Shown here one piece after another: positions 34,599 through 43,700 of a stretch of DNA of 64,000 nt. The position numbers and the translations under genes are program-made. How positions within the stretch are numbered: position 1 is the first letter of the stretch; the number at the start of each line of letters is the position of its first letter. The notes under the pieces were generated by a model, which did no database searches, had not been told where the DNA came from, and saw nothing but the letters and a program-made list of their open reading frames with translations. This stretch comes from Mixta intestinalis (GTDB taxonomy: Bacteria; Pseudomonadota; Gammaproteobacteria; Enterobacterales; Enterobacteriaceae), in assembly GCF_009914055.1 (NCBI RefSeq), contig NZ_CP028271.1, positions 434,001 to 498,000 on the forward strand, in the 5' to 3' direction.

Positions 34599-34937
34599 AT
34601 GAAGCTGGTTACCGTCGTTATCAAACCATTCAAGCTGGAAGACGTGCGTGAAGCGCTCTCTTCTATTGGTATTCAGGGGCTGACTGTCACCGAAGTGAAA
34701 GGCTTTGGCCGACAGAAAGGCCACGCGGAGCTTTATCGCGGGGCCGAATACAGCGTGAATTTTCTACCTAAAGTCAAAATCGATATTGCTATTGCTGACG
34801 ATCAGCTGGATGAAGTGGTTGATGTTATCAGCAAGTCTGCCTGGACTGGCAAAATCGGCGACGGCAAAATTTTTGTTGCTGAACTGCAGCGCGTGATTCG
34901 TATTCGCACAGGCGAAAACGATGAAGCTGCGCTGTAA
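34599..34937 (+). CDS. glnK: Nitrogen regulatory PII protein GlnK
   Basis: Trimeric PII signalling protein that blocks AmtB when nitrogen is plentiful and is uridylylated by GlnD. The uridylylation site is Tyr51 in GAEYSVN at the T-loop tip. 112 residues, as usual. AGGGG upstream of the ATG. Co-transcribed with amtB after a 34-base gap. Confidence 0.97.
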   Translation: MKLVTVVIKPFKLEDVREALSSIGIQGLTVTEVKGFGRQKGHAELYRGAEYSVNFLPKVKIDIAIADDQLDEVVDVISKSAWTGKIGDGKIFVAELQRVIRIRTGENDEAAL

Positions 34938-34971
34938 GCCCCGTTTCTCTTTTATGATGGGATAACTAACA

Positions 34972-36255
34972 ATGAATAAATTAATCAGCAAAATAGTTGC
35001 GGGGCTGGTGCTCTCACCTTCATTAGCGACGGCGGCTGTGCCCGTTGCGGACAAAGCGGATAACGCTTTTATGATGATCTGCACCGCGCTGGTGCTGTTT
35101 ATGACGATACCAGGCATTGCGCTGTTCTATGGTGGACTGATTCGCGGAAAAAACGTGCTGTCGCTGCTGACGCAGGTGGCGGTGACGTTCGCTATGGTAT
35201 GCGTACTTTGGGTTGTATATGGCTATTCACTTGCCTTTAGCGAAGGCAATGCGTTTTTTGGTGGGTTCAATTGGGTCATGCTGAAAAACATCAGCCTGAC
35301 TGCGTTAAGCGGCACTTTTTATCAATATATTCATGTAGTTTTCCAGGCTTCGTTTGCCTGTATTACCGTTGGGTTGATTGTCGGCTCTATTGCAGAACGT
35401 ATTCGTTTTTCCGCCGTGCTGATTTTTGTACTGATTTGGCTCACGCTCGCCTATCTGCCGATCGCGCATATGGTCTGGGCGGGCGGCTTCCTGGCGCAGG
35501 ATGGCGCACTGGACTTTGCCGGAGGTACCGTAGTGCATATTAATGCGGCGGTTGCCGGGCTGATTGGCGCATGGCTGGTAGGTAAGCGTGCCGGCTATGG
35601 TAAGGAGGCGTTCAAGCCGCATAACCTGCCGATGGTGTTTACCGGTACGGCAATTCTTTATGTTGGCTGGTTTGGCTTTAACGCAGGTTCAGCCGCAGCA
35701 GCTAACGAGATCGCCGCACTGGCATTTCTTAACACCGTAGTGGCAACCGCAGGCGCAGTATTGTCGTGGACTTTTGGCGAGTGGGCACTGCGCGGAAAAC
35801 CTTCTCTGCTGGGCGCCAGTTCAGGATTTATCGCTGGTCTGGTTGCGATTACGCCAGCCTGTGGCTACGTTGGCGTTGGCGGCGCGTTGATTATTGGTTT
35901 GATTGGCGGAGTGGCTGGCCTGTGGGGGGTCAGCTCGCTGAAAAAATGGCTGCGCGTTGACGATCCCTGCGATGTATTTGGCGTACATGGCGTATGCGGG
36001 ATTATTGGCTGTATCCTGACCGGTATTTTTGCATCATCTTCGCTGGGCGGTGTTGGTTATGCGGAAGGCGTAACAATGGGGCATCAGGTATGGGTACAGC
36101 TTGTTAGCGTGGTGCTGACGATGATCTGGACCGGTGTGGTAGCCGTTATCGGTTTTAAGATAGCGGATATGCTGGTTGGGCTGCGCGTACCGGAAGAACA
36201 CGAACGCGAAGGGCTGGACGTTAACAGCCACGGCGAAAACGCCTATAACCAATAA
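34972..36255 (+). CDS. amtB: Ammonium channel AmtB
   Basis: Trimeric ammonia/ammonium conducting channel. A cleavable signal peptide (about residues 1-22) is followed by eleven transmembrane helices. The twin pore histidines lie in TVVHINAAVAG and FGVHGVCGIIG. The 427 residues match E. coli (428). It forms a sigma-54 operon with glnK. Confidence 0.96.
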   Translation: MNKLISKIVAGLVLSPSLATAAVPVADKADNAFMMICTALVLFMTIPGIALFYGGLIRGKNVLSLLTQVAVTFAMVCVLWVVYGYSLAFSEGNAFFGGFNWVMLKNISLTALSGTFYQYIHVVFQASFACITVGLIVGSIAERIRFSAVLIFVLIWLTLAYLPIAHMVWAGGFLAQDGALDFAGGTVVHINAAVAGLIGAWLVGKRAGYGKEAFKPHNLPMVFTGTAILYVGWFGFNAGSAAAANEIAALAFLNTVVATAGAVLSWTFGEWALRGKPSLLGASSGFIAGLVAITPACGYVGVGGALIIGLIGGVAGLWGVSSLKKWLRVDDPCDVFGVHGVCGIIGCILTGIFASSSLGGVGYAEGVTMGHQVWVQLVSVVLTMIWTGVVAVIGFKIADMLVGLRVPEEHEREGLDVNSHGENAYNQ

Positions 36256-36279
36256 TGCTAAAGAAGTATTAAACAAAAA

Positions 36280-36306
36280 GGACGATGCCAGGCATCGTCC
36301 TTTTTT
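36280..36306. terminator. Terminator shared by amtB and tesB
   Basis: Nine-base stem GGACGATGC / GCATCGTCC with As before and six Ts after it, so it can work on both strands between the convergent genes. Confidence 0.9.
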
Positions 36307-36312
36307 ATACTA

Positions 36313-37173
36313 TCAACTGCGCTGGCGTATGACGCCTTCCTGTACTGTTGAGGCGACCAGCACGCCATCCTGGGTATAAAATTCGCCGCGAACGAAGCCG
36401 CGGGCGCTGGAGGCTGAGGTGCTTTCCACGCTGTACAGCAGCCACTGGTTCAGATCAATCTTGCGGTGAAACCACATTGAGTGGTCAATGGTCGCTACCT
36501 GCATACCGGGTTCAAGGAACCCCTTACCGTGCGGCTGAAGCGCAACCGGTAGAAAGTTAAGATCGGAAGCGTAACCCAGCAGATATTGATGAAGGCGGGC
36601 ATCATCTGGCATCGGGCCATTAGCCCTGATCCAGACCTGACGCGTTGGCTCATCCGTATGACCTTTTAGCGGATTGTGGAAGGTAACAGGACGTACTTCC
36701 AGCGGTCTTTCGGCAAGAAACTTAGCGCGGATTTTTTCCGGAAGCATCCCTGCCAGCTGCTGAGCAATCTCAGTTTCACTGGGCAACCCGTCCGGGCCTT
36801 TCACTTCAGGCATTGTTTTCTGATGTTCAAAACCAGGCTCAGGAGCCTGGAAAGATGCGGTCATGTAAAAAATAGGCTGGCCGTTCTGGATAGCTGAAAC
36901 GCGGCGCGCGCTGAAACTGTAACCGTCACGCAGCGTTTCGACGTCGTAGATAATGGCTTTCTGGCTGTCACCGGGGCGAAGGAAGTAGCTGTGGAAAGAG
37001 TGGATATTGCGATCGGCCTGTACGGTTTGTTTGGCTGCGTATAGCGCCTGGCCAACTACCTGGCCGCCGAAGACCTGACGCAGGCCCAGGTCCTCACTCT
37101 GGCCGCGAAACAGGCCTTCCTCAAGTTTTTCCAGTTGTAGCAGGTTAAGCAAACTTTCTAATGCCTGACTCAT
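36313..37173 (-). CDS. tesB: Acyl-CoA thioesterase II TesB
   Basis: Double hot-dog thioesterase with broad acyl-chain range. The active-site Asp lies in TIDHSMWFHRK (about Asp204). The two domain halves are visible; 286 residues as in E. coli. It is convergent with amtB and divergent from ybaY. The genome context is unchanged from E. coli. Confidence 0.95.
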   Translation of the reverse strand: MSQALESLLNLLQLEKLEEGLFRGQSEDLGLRQVFGGQVVGQALYAAKQTVQADRNIHSFHSYFLRPGDSQKAIIYDVETLRDGYSFSARRVSAIQNGQPIFYMTASFQAPEPGFEHQKTMPEVKGPDGLPSETEIAQQLAGMLPEKIRAKFLAERPLEVRPVTFHNPLKGHTDEPTRQVWIRANGPMPDDARLHQYLLGYASDLNFLPVALQPHGKGFLEPGMQVATIDHSMWFHRKIDLNQWLLYSVESTSASSARGFVRGEFYTQDGVLVASTVQEGVIRQRS

Positions 37174-37387
37174 GGGGTATTCCTCAATAACGTTACCGGC
37201 TTAGTTTGCGAGATCGGACCAGCTCCTGCAACCGCTGTGATTTGTTAAAGGAAACAACGTAGGAAATGAAATTGTTGAGCCAGGCAAAAAGACGCAACCT
37301 GTGCCAGAATTAAGCACATACAGCGTTTTTAAGCTGTTTCGGCCAACTTTTCGCCGATACCACATTGATTAAAAGGAGAGGATATCA

Positions 37388-37936
37388 ATGAAATTCTGGC
37401 ATGTTATGAGTGGAGTGGCGCTGGCCGTTGCTCTCGCAGGTTGTGCAGATAAAAGCGCGAATATTCCCGTACCGACGCCGGGCACCGAGTCAACCATCAC
37501 CCAGCCGAACGTCAGCGGTTCAGTTTATATCCGTGGCAACTTTACCTTACCTGCGGATGCAGCACTAACGGTGACCCTGTCGGATGCTTCCCTGTCCGAC
37601 GCTCCGGCGAAAGTGCTGTCGCAGCGTGTGGTACGTACTGAAGGTAAGCCGGGACCGTATCGCTTCGTACTGCCGTTCAATCCGGCAGATATTCAACCGG
37701 ATGCACGTATTCTCCTTAGCGCAGCGGTTACCATTGATAATAAAGTTGTTCTCGTGACGGATTCAGTGAAACCGGCAATTAACGGTGGCGGAACCCAGAT
37801 CGATTTAACGTTGGTTCCCGTGCCTTCAGTGGCGGTACCGGTAATGAATACCAGTAATGCTGGCGCTACCATTCCTTCCACTTCACCGACACAGGTTACG
37901 CCTTATTCATCAGCTCCGGCACCTGTAAAATATTAA
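37388..37936 (+). CDS. ybaY: YbaY family lipoprotein
   Basis: Outer-membrane lipoprotein of unknown function with lipobox LAGC (Cys19). The single mature domain (about 45-140, with SGSVYIRGNFTLPADAALT) is the type III secretion pilotin-like YbaY fold. The C-terminus is Ser/Thr/Pro-rich. 182 residues against 190 in E. coli. AGGAGAGG precedes the ATG. Confidence 0.9.
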   Translation: MKFWHVMSGVALAVALAGCADKSANIPVPTPGTESTITQPNVSGSVYIRGNFTLPADAALTVTLSDASLSDAPAKVLSQRVVRTEGKPGPYRFVLPFNPADIQPDARILLSAAVTIDNKVVLVTDSVKPAINGGGTQIDLTLVPVPSVAVPVMNTSNAGATIPSTSPTQVTPYSSAPAPVKY

Positions 37937-37944
37937 GTAGTTGT

Positions 37945-37963
37945 GGGCCAGCTTTGCTGGCCC
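37945..37963 (+). terminator. Hairpin between ybaY and atl
   Basis: GGGCCAGC / GCTGGCCC around TTT. No clear T-run on either strand, so a weak terminator at most. Confidence 0.45.
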
Positions 37964-37965
37964 CG

Positions 37966-38277
37966 TTACCATTGCCAGCGATAGCGCGCCAGATCCACCT
38001 TGCCATCATCACTAATTTCAATCCCTTCCGCTTCCAGCGCATCACGCTGACGCAGCAGATCGTCGCCCTGCAATGAAATTTGCCCGTAGCGGTTAATAAT
38101 ACGATGCCATGGCAGGCGGCTGTCAGCGGGCAGTCGTTTTAATACCCCACCGACCTGACGTGCAGCACGAGGCGATCCTGCCAGTCGCGCCACCTCACCG
38201 TAGGTTGTGACGCTGCCAGCAGGAATAGCCGCAATTACCTGTAGTACACGTTGGGTAAAGGAATCATTTTCCACCAT
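37966..38277 (-). CDS. atl: Alkyltransferase-like DNA-binding protein Atl (YbaZ)
   Basis: O6-alkylguanine-binding protein homologous to the C-terminal domain of O6-methylguanine methyltransferases. The reactive cysteine motif PCHR is replaced by PWHR, so it cannot transfer the alkyl group, and it flags the lesion for nucleotide excision repair. The ATG at 38277, with AGGAG upstream, gives 103 residues beginning MVENDSF; an in-frame ATG at 38322 is less likely. The wing region GSPRAARQVGG is intact. Confidence 0.93.
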   Translation of the reverse strand: MVENDSFTQRVLQVIAAIPAGSVTTYGEVARLAGSPRAARQVGGVLKRLPADSRLPWHRIINRYGQISLQGDDLLRQRDALEAEGIEISDDGKVDLARYRWQW

Positions 38278-38421
38278 CTTCTCCTGCCTTATCACATATT
38301 TGCATCCTGACAAAAATGGCATAAGGAATAAACAGAAAAAGAAGTAGCCGCTGCAATAAAGAGGAAGGGGCTGGAAAAAACAGCAGGTTGTTTAATAAAA
38401 CATCGGTTGCCAGCCTGCAGC

Positions 38422-38450
38422 TTGCATTTACCCCATGCATCATTGATAAT
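38422..38450 (+). promoter_or_regulatory. Promoter of ffs
   Basis: TTGCAT (38422-38427), 17-base spacer, GATAAT (38445-38450). Transcription from about 38457 would give a 5' leader of some 23 nt, in keeping with the known RNase P-processed precursor of 4.5S RNA. Confidence 0.7.
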
Positions 38451-38479
38451 GCCTGCGCTCTGTAACAGAGCGCGTCAAT

Positions 38480-38592
38480 GGGGGCCCTGTTGGTTCTCCC
38501 GCAACGCTAACTTGTGAACTCGGTCAGGTCCGGAAGGAAGCAGCCGCAGCAGGTGACGCGTGTGCCGGGATGTAGCTGGCAGGGCCCCCACC
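38480..38592 (+). ncRNA. ffs: 4.5S RNA of the signal recognition particle
   Basis: About 113-nt hairpin RNA that binds Ffh. The closing stem GGGGGCCCTG / CAGGGCCCCC and the conserved tetraloop region GTCCGGAAGGAAGCAGC are plain to see, with CCGGGATGTAGCTGGC on the 3' side. Location between atl and hha is as in E. coli. Confidence 0.96.
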
Positions 38593-38616
38593 ATTTTTGC
38601 TCCATCCTGCTTTTCC

Positions 38617-38835
38617 TTAGCGTACAAATTTCCACACAGACACCGGGACTTTATCGTACAGCTTATTCATCGTTAATTCAGCCAGGCGGTGATCGGCAGC
38701 TGAATAAAACACGGCCAGCTCATCGTCAGGTAATTCATACTTATTTTTTTCAATCACTCGTTCAAGCGTATCAATTGATCGGCAACGTCTTAAACGCATC
38801 AGATAGTCAGTCTTAGTCATAAGTTTTTCTGTCAT
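38617..38835 (-). CDS. hha: Hemolysin expression modulator Hha
   Basis: Small H-NS partner that represses horizontally acquired genes and modulates biofilm and virulence functions. 72 residues as in E. coli, with YLMRLRRC and the AVFYSAADHRLAELTM segment typical of the family. Downstream of tomB by 24 bases on the same strand, forming a toxin-antitoxin-like pair. Confidence 0.95.
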   Translation of the reverse strand: MTEKLMTKTDYLMRLRRCRSIDTLERVIEKNKYELPDDELAVFYSAADHRLAELTMNKLYDKVPVSVWKFVR

Positions 38836-38859
38836 GGTTAAACCGTAATAAAAGATCGG

Positions 38860-39243
38860 TTATGAAAATGAATGGCTTGGCTGTAAAGGAAGCTGAGCAC
38901 ACTCTTCTGCAAAAAGGTTAAACAAGCGCCTGGCAGAACGCTGCCAGCGCTGCAAATCCTGAACATTAATGCCGTAATTACTAAATAACATAAAAGTATC
39001 ATCAAGGTAATCATCAATCTGAACGATGAGGTCCTCGTCTTCAGCATGTTTTATTTTGTAATTCATGGTGAAAGAAGCAATATGTTCAATAAGTTCATTT
39101 AGCTGTAAGTTGGTCGCGGAAGTGGGATCGTTAACCCAGCCGTGATGACTGTCGCCCAGCGTTGCCAAACTTTCGTCGTACAGATTTTCACACAAGAAAT
39201 TCAATTGGGCAATATCATGCCGTTTCGGTGAATATTCGTCCAT
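38860..39243 (-). CDS. tomB: Hha toxicity modulator TomB
   Basis: Antitoxin-like partner that reduces Hha toxicity and influences biofilm formation. The ATG at 39243 gives MDEYSPKRHDIAQLNFLCENLY and 127 residues (124 in E. coli). The segment GWVNDPTSATNLQLNELIEHIA is conserved. An upstream ATG at 39339 in the same frame is without support. Confidence 0.93.
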   Translation of the reverse strand: MDEYSPKRHDIAQLNFLCENLYDESLATLGDSHHGWVNDPTSATNLQLNELIEHIASFTMNYKIKHAEDEDLIVQIDDYLDDTFMLFSNYGINVQDLQRWQRSARRLFNLFAEECAQLPLQPSHSFS

Positions 39244-39390
39244 CTTTTTTCCCTCCATACATCGACCATTGTCTGCATGCGAAACAGCGAAAAAAGCAAT
39301 CTGACTTACATTTAATATTAAAAGCCGTTGGATTATCAAACAAGTTAAATATGATGTACGTTTGTGATTTTCAGATTAGGTATTACTCAA

Positions 39391-39744
39391 TTATAGCTCG
39401 TCGGCAGTGGAAGGACGCGTATTATCAATAACATTAAAGGCTAAAGCACCGGGAATTACTTCGAATGTAATCGTTTCCTGACAGCTTTCTGTCTGGTTAA
39501 TGTCAAGACAAGCATTGAATACATTCCAGTCAAACCGGTAAGCCATTTTATATTGTTGCTGGCCCAGCGCCTCAACAGAAATAACTTTTATCGATCCGGG
39601 AACTAAAAGTGCGTTCTGCGAGTACCACTCTAAATCCCCAATGAGCCATTTTTCTATTTTGGGAATATTCTGGATAATTATACTTTTTAATTTTAGCGTA
39701 TTTTCTTCAGGTTGCAAAATACCGCAGGGTATAATTTTGCGCAT
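39391..39744 (-). CDS. Small protein of unknown function
   Basis: Unrecognised 117-residue protein. The ATG at 39744 has an excellent binding site (GGAGGG, four bases away). No signal peptide or transmembrane segment after this start. It has a mixed alpha/beta look and paired cysteines (NACLDINQTESCQ). Lies between tomB and ykgO, where E. coli has no gene, in sequence more AT-rich than the core genes. A longer frame to 39825 has a poor start. Could be an immunity-type or accessory protein, but nothing in the sequence proves this. Confidence 0.6.
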   Translation of the reverse strand: MRKIIPCGILQPEENTLKLKSIIIQNIPKIEKWLIGDLEWYSQNALLVPGSIKVISVEALGQQQYKMAYRFDWNVFNACLDINQTESCQETITFEVIPGALAFNVIDNTRPSTADEL

Positions 39745-40044
39745 TTGCCCTCCGCAACGTCCTGGCAGGCCTGCGCCAGAGATGGAGCCAGTATGACAGA
39801 AGGTGGATAAAAATAAGTAGGTCATTCCCTATTCGTGTGATTGGAAAACGGGCGTCATGCTGACTTTCTTTCCTGGTACTCTCTGATTAGATAATTGAAT
39901 TTTCTTGTATTCCTCGCGTGTAGGCAACAGCAAAATTGCTATGTAATTGTCATAAAAGGATACAATTTTTCATCCTGCCAGCGTCATTTTTCAGCGCACA
40001 GACACAAGATAAAGCCCATCAGGCCGTTTCAGCAATGCAGGGTA
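39745..40044. other. Gap between the orphan gene and ykgO
   Basis: 300 bp, AT-rich, with no gene or strong repeat that I can see. Confidence 0.4.
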
Positions 40045-40073
40045 GCGTAAAAAGGGCCTTCATCAGAAGGCCC
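40045..40073 (-). terminator. Terminator of ykgO
   Basis: On the minus strand GGGCCTTC / GAAGGCCC (40054-40061, 40066-40073) is followed by TTTTT, 12 bases after the ykgO stop. Confidence 0.8.
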
Positions 40074-40084
40074 GGCAGAAGTGG

Positions 40085-40225
40085 CTAACGCTTCTTTTTG
40101 CCGCCCTGAACGGCTTTAAAGCGCGGATTGCTTTTACAAATAACATAAATACGGCCATGCCTGCGTACTATTCGGCAATCTTTATGCCGTGTTTTGGCAG
40201 AACGTAATGAGCTTAAAACCTGCAT
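40085..40225 (-). CDS. ykgO: Alternative (zinc-free, type B) ribosomal protein L36
   Basis: 46-residue L36 paralogue used when zinc is scarce. It starts MQVLSSLRSAKTRHKDC and ends KSNPRFKAVQGGKKKR, very close to E. coli YkgO. It lacks the full Cys/His zinc set of RpmJ. In E. coli the partner gene for L31 (ykgM) lies just upstream under Zur control; I see no L31 gene next to this copy. Confidence 0.92.
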   Translation of the reverse strand: MQVLSSLRSAKTRHKDCRIVRRHGRIYVICKSNPRFKAVQGGKKKR

Positions 40226-40337
40226 AAAGTATCCTTAATTATCTGCTTTAAAAAATGGCTATACCACGGTAAAAATGGGCCGCCTTATCTTTCTGAAATC
40301 GGACTCTGTCTATCCATAATCCCTGCAAGGCAACGTT
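40226..40337. other. Leader between the structured element and ykgO
   Basis: About 110 bp, AT-rich, with no visible ORF of note. Any ykgO transcript starting from the upstream promoter would run through it. Confidence 0.35.
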
Positions 40338-40407
40338 AAAAAAACCGGGCACGACCCTAAGAAAGATGTCACTATCCACATCCGTTTTTACGGCTGGTCA
40401 GGCCCGG
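40338..40407 (-). ncRNA. Structured element ending in a T7 tract upstream of ykgO (candidate attenuator or sRNA 3' end)
   Basis: Read on the minus strand, arms CCGGGC..GACC (40396-40407 side) and GGTC..GCCCGG (40345-40356 side) form a 12-position stem with a 2x2 internal loop. The enclosed 39 bases hold CCGT-AAAA-ACGG and GATGT / ACATC hairpins. Seven Ts follow at once (40344 down to 40338). It resembles a multibranched Rho-independent terminator located between a promoter-like element (40493-40521) and ykgO. Confidence 0.35.
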
Positions 40408-40473
40408 ATTGGTACGGTTATCGAAAAAAGACGGCACAATCATGAGAAGGACAAACACCTTTCGCCAGTAATT

Positions 40474-40486
40474 GTTATGTTATAAC
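40474..40486 (-). promoter_or_regulatory. Possible Zur-type box with adjoining promoter
   Basis: GTTAT-GTT-ATAAC is an exact palindromic core of the type seen in enterobacterial Zur operators (GTTAT-N3-ATAAC); outer positions agree less well. On the minus strand CATAAT (40493-40498) and TTGCGT (40516-40521) with a 17-base spacer form a promoter whose start point would fall in the box. Confidence 0.45.
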
Positions 40487-40683
40487 GTAATGATTATGCA
40501 TCTCTCATTTCTGTCACGCAAGGGGCGCTCTGGTGAAAACGCAGCAACATGAGGAAAAGAGAGGGCAGGGGAACAAGGCGGGCAGTTAGCAACAATAAAG
40601 GCGGCACAAAGAGGGGAGTCAGGCAGATCAGAATAAGAAGCCGATAGTTAAAAAGGGCCTGAATTGTCGGGTTATCGTCAGAT

Positions 40684-40710
40684 AAAAAAGAGGCCACATA
40701 ATGTGGCCTC
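40684..40710 (-). terminator. Terminator of acrAB
   Basis: Nine-base arms GAGGCCACA / TGTGGCCTC (40690-40698, 40702-40710) with a TAA loop; on the minus strand followed by six Ts. It lies 18 bases after the acrB stop. Confidence 0.9.
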
Positions 40711-40728
40711 CGATAAAAACAATGCTAA

Positions 40729-43700
40729 TTAATGCTGGTGCTCAACAGGATGGCCCTGTTCAAGCTCTTCCTTATGCTTGCTAAAGCGGCGGCGTACCAC
40801 CACAAAGAACACCGGTACGAAGAAGATAGCCAGCACGGTAGCGGTAACCATACCGCCCATTACGCCTGTACCTACGGCGTTCTGAGCACCGGAACCAGCA
40901 CCAGTACTGATAGCCAGCGGCAGTACGCCGAGGATAAATGCCAGCGAGGTCATCAGAATTGGACGCAGACGCATACGCGTTGCTTCCAGCGTTGCCTCAA
41001 CCAGGCCTTTACCTTCTTTCTCCATCAGATCTTTAGCGAACTCAACGATCAGAATGGCGTTCTTCGCCGACAGGCCAATGGTTGTCAACAGACCTACCAC
41101 GAAGTAGACGTCATTACTTAGTCCGCGCAGGGTGGTAAAGATCAGTGCACCGATAACGCCCAGCGGTACAACCAGCATAACTGCAAACGGAATCGACCAG
41201 CTCTCATAGAGCGCCGCCAGACACAGGAACACCACAATCAGCGAGATGGCATAGAGTGCCGGAGCCTGGTTACCGGAGAGGCGCTCCTGATAGGACATGC
41301 CGGTCCAGTCATAGCCAATACCCTGCGGTAATTTAGCTGCCAGCTCTTCCATCAACGCCATGGCGTCACCCGAACTACGGCCCGGTGCCGCCTGTCCGAG
41401 AATTTCCATTGAAGGCAGGCCGTTGTAGCGTTCCAGACGCGGCGAACCATACTGCCAGTGTGCCGTTGAGAACGCAGAGAAGGGCACCATATCGCCGTTA
41501 GAGGCGCGAACATACCATTTATTGATATCGTCCGGCAGCATACGAGAATCGGCTTTACCCATCACATAGACTTTTTTCACACGGCCGCGATCGATAAAGT
41601 CGTTCACGTACGATCCGCCCCAGGCAGCTCCCAGCGTGGTATTAATATCTGAAATAGATACGCCCAGCGCTCGCGCTTTTTCCTGATCGACGGTCAGCTT
41701 ATACTGCGGTGTATCTTCCAGGCCGTTAGGACGAACGCCTACTACGGTATCCGGACGCTGCGCTAACATACCCAGCAGCTGGTTACGCGCCTGCGTTAGC
41801 TTCTCGTGACCCAGGTTGGCCTGATCGATCAGTTCAAAGTCGAAGCCGGTAGCGTTACCCAGTTCGATAATTGCTGGCAGGTTGAATGGGATAACCATGG
41901 CGTCTTTAATCGCACTCAGCGCACCCATCGCACGGCCCGCAATCGCCGGAACCTTGTTTTCTGCACCGCTACGCTCTTCCCACGGTTTCAGACTGACGAA
42001 GGCAATACCGGTATTCTGACCGCGCCCGGCAAAGCCGAAGCCGTTAACCGTAAATACTGACTTAACGTTGGCTTTTTCGTGAGTTAGATAGTAATCACTA
42101 ACCTGATCGAGCACTTTCTGTGTACGTTCCTGCGTAGCGCCAGCTGGCAGCACTGCCTGCGTCAGCAGCAGGCCCTGATCCTCTTCCGGCAGGAAGGAGG
42201 TAGGGAGGCGCATAAAGAGTACCGCCATACCGATAACAATCAGCAGGTAAATTAAGAGATAGCGCCCGGTGCTACGAACAATATGCCCCACGCTATCAAC
42301 GTAGTGATCGGTACTTTTATCGAACAGACGGTTAAACCAGCCGAAGAAGCCGGTGGTTTTGCCATGCTCGCCCGGTTTAACCGGTTTCAGCATCGTGGCG
42401 CAAAGTGCCGGGGTCAGCACCAGTGCGACAATTACCGACAGCACCATTGCCGAAACAATAGTGATGGAGAACTGACGATAAATAACGCCAGTTGAACCGC
42501 CAAAAAACGCCATCGGGATAAATACTGCGGAAAGGACCAGGGCAATACCAACCAGCGCACCCTGAATCTGATCCATTGATTTGCGCGTCGCCTCTTTCGG
42601 CGGCAAACCTTCTTCCGCCATAACGCGCTCGACGTTCTCTACAACCACGATGGCGTCATCCACCAGCAGGCCGATAGCCAACACCATCCCGAACATCGTC
42701 AGGGTATTTATTGAGTAACCGAATACGCTGATAATAGCGAAAGTACCTAACAGCACTACCGGCACCGCGATCGTTGGGATCAGCGTGGCGCGGAAGTTTT
42801 GCAGGAACAGGTACATTACCAGGAATACCAGCACGATCGCTTCGAACAGCGTTTTCACCACCTCAAAGATGGAGATTTTTACAAACGGCGTGGTGTCGTA
42901 AGGGTAAACGACTTTCAGGCCAGCCGGGAAAGTAGGCGAAAGCCTATCCAGCGCTGCTTTTACCGCGTTGGCGGTATCAAGCGCGTTAGCCCCGGTAGCC
43001 AGTTTAATCCCCAAACCGGAAGAAGGTTGTCCGTTAAAACGGGCAATGATTTCATAGTTTTCACCACCCAGTTCGATGGTGGCAACGTCACGCAGGCGCA
43101 CCTGTGAGCCGTCCGGATTAACCTTCAGCAAAATCTTGCCGAATTCTTCCGTCGAGGTCAGACGCGTTTGCGCAATGATTGAGGCGTTAAGCTGTTGGCC
43201 TTTCACCGGAGGCGTACCGCCCAGCTGACCTGCCGCAACCTGGGCGTTCTGCGTGGAGATAGCACTAACCACATCGACCGGGGTCAGCTGATAGTTATTC
43301 AGCTTGTGCGGGTCCATCCAGATACGCATCGCATACTGTGCACCGAACAGCTGAGTATCACCAACGCCAGGGGTACGGCTGATGGGATCTTTAATGGTAG
43401 AAGACACAAAGTCGGAAATATCGTTTTGCGTCATGCTGCCATCTTCACTCACGAAGCCTGCTACCATCAGGAAGCTGCTGGAAGATTTTTGTACCTGAAT
43501 ACCCTGCTGCTGTACTTCTTGCGGCAGCAACGGCATCGCCAGTTGCAGTTTGTTCTGCACCTGCACCTGGGCGATATCCGCATCGGTACCAGACTGGAAA
43601 GAGAGCGTCAGCTGCAACGAACCGGATGAATCACTGCTTGAGGACATATACATCAGTCCGTCAATACCGTTCATATTCTGTTCGATAACCTGCGTTACTG

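Noticed and set aside
40494..40697. A 67-residue hydrophobic frame on the minus strand downstream of acrB
   Set aside because: Its ATG lies inside the acrAB terminator stem and it has no ribosome binding site; the 3' end runs through the promoter-like region of ykgO. Probably chance.
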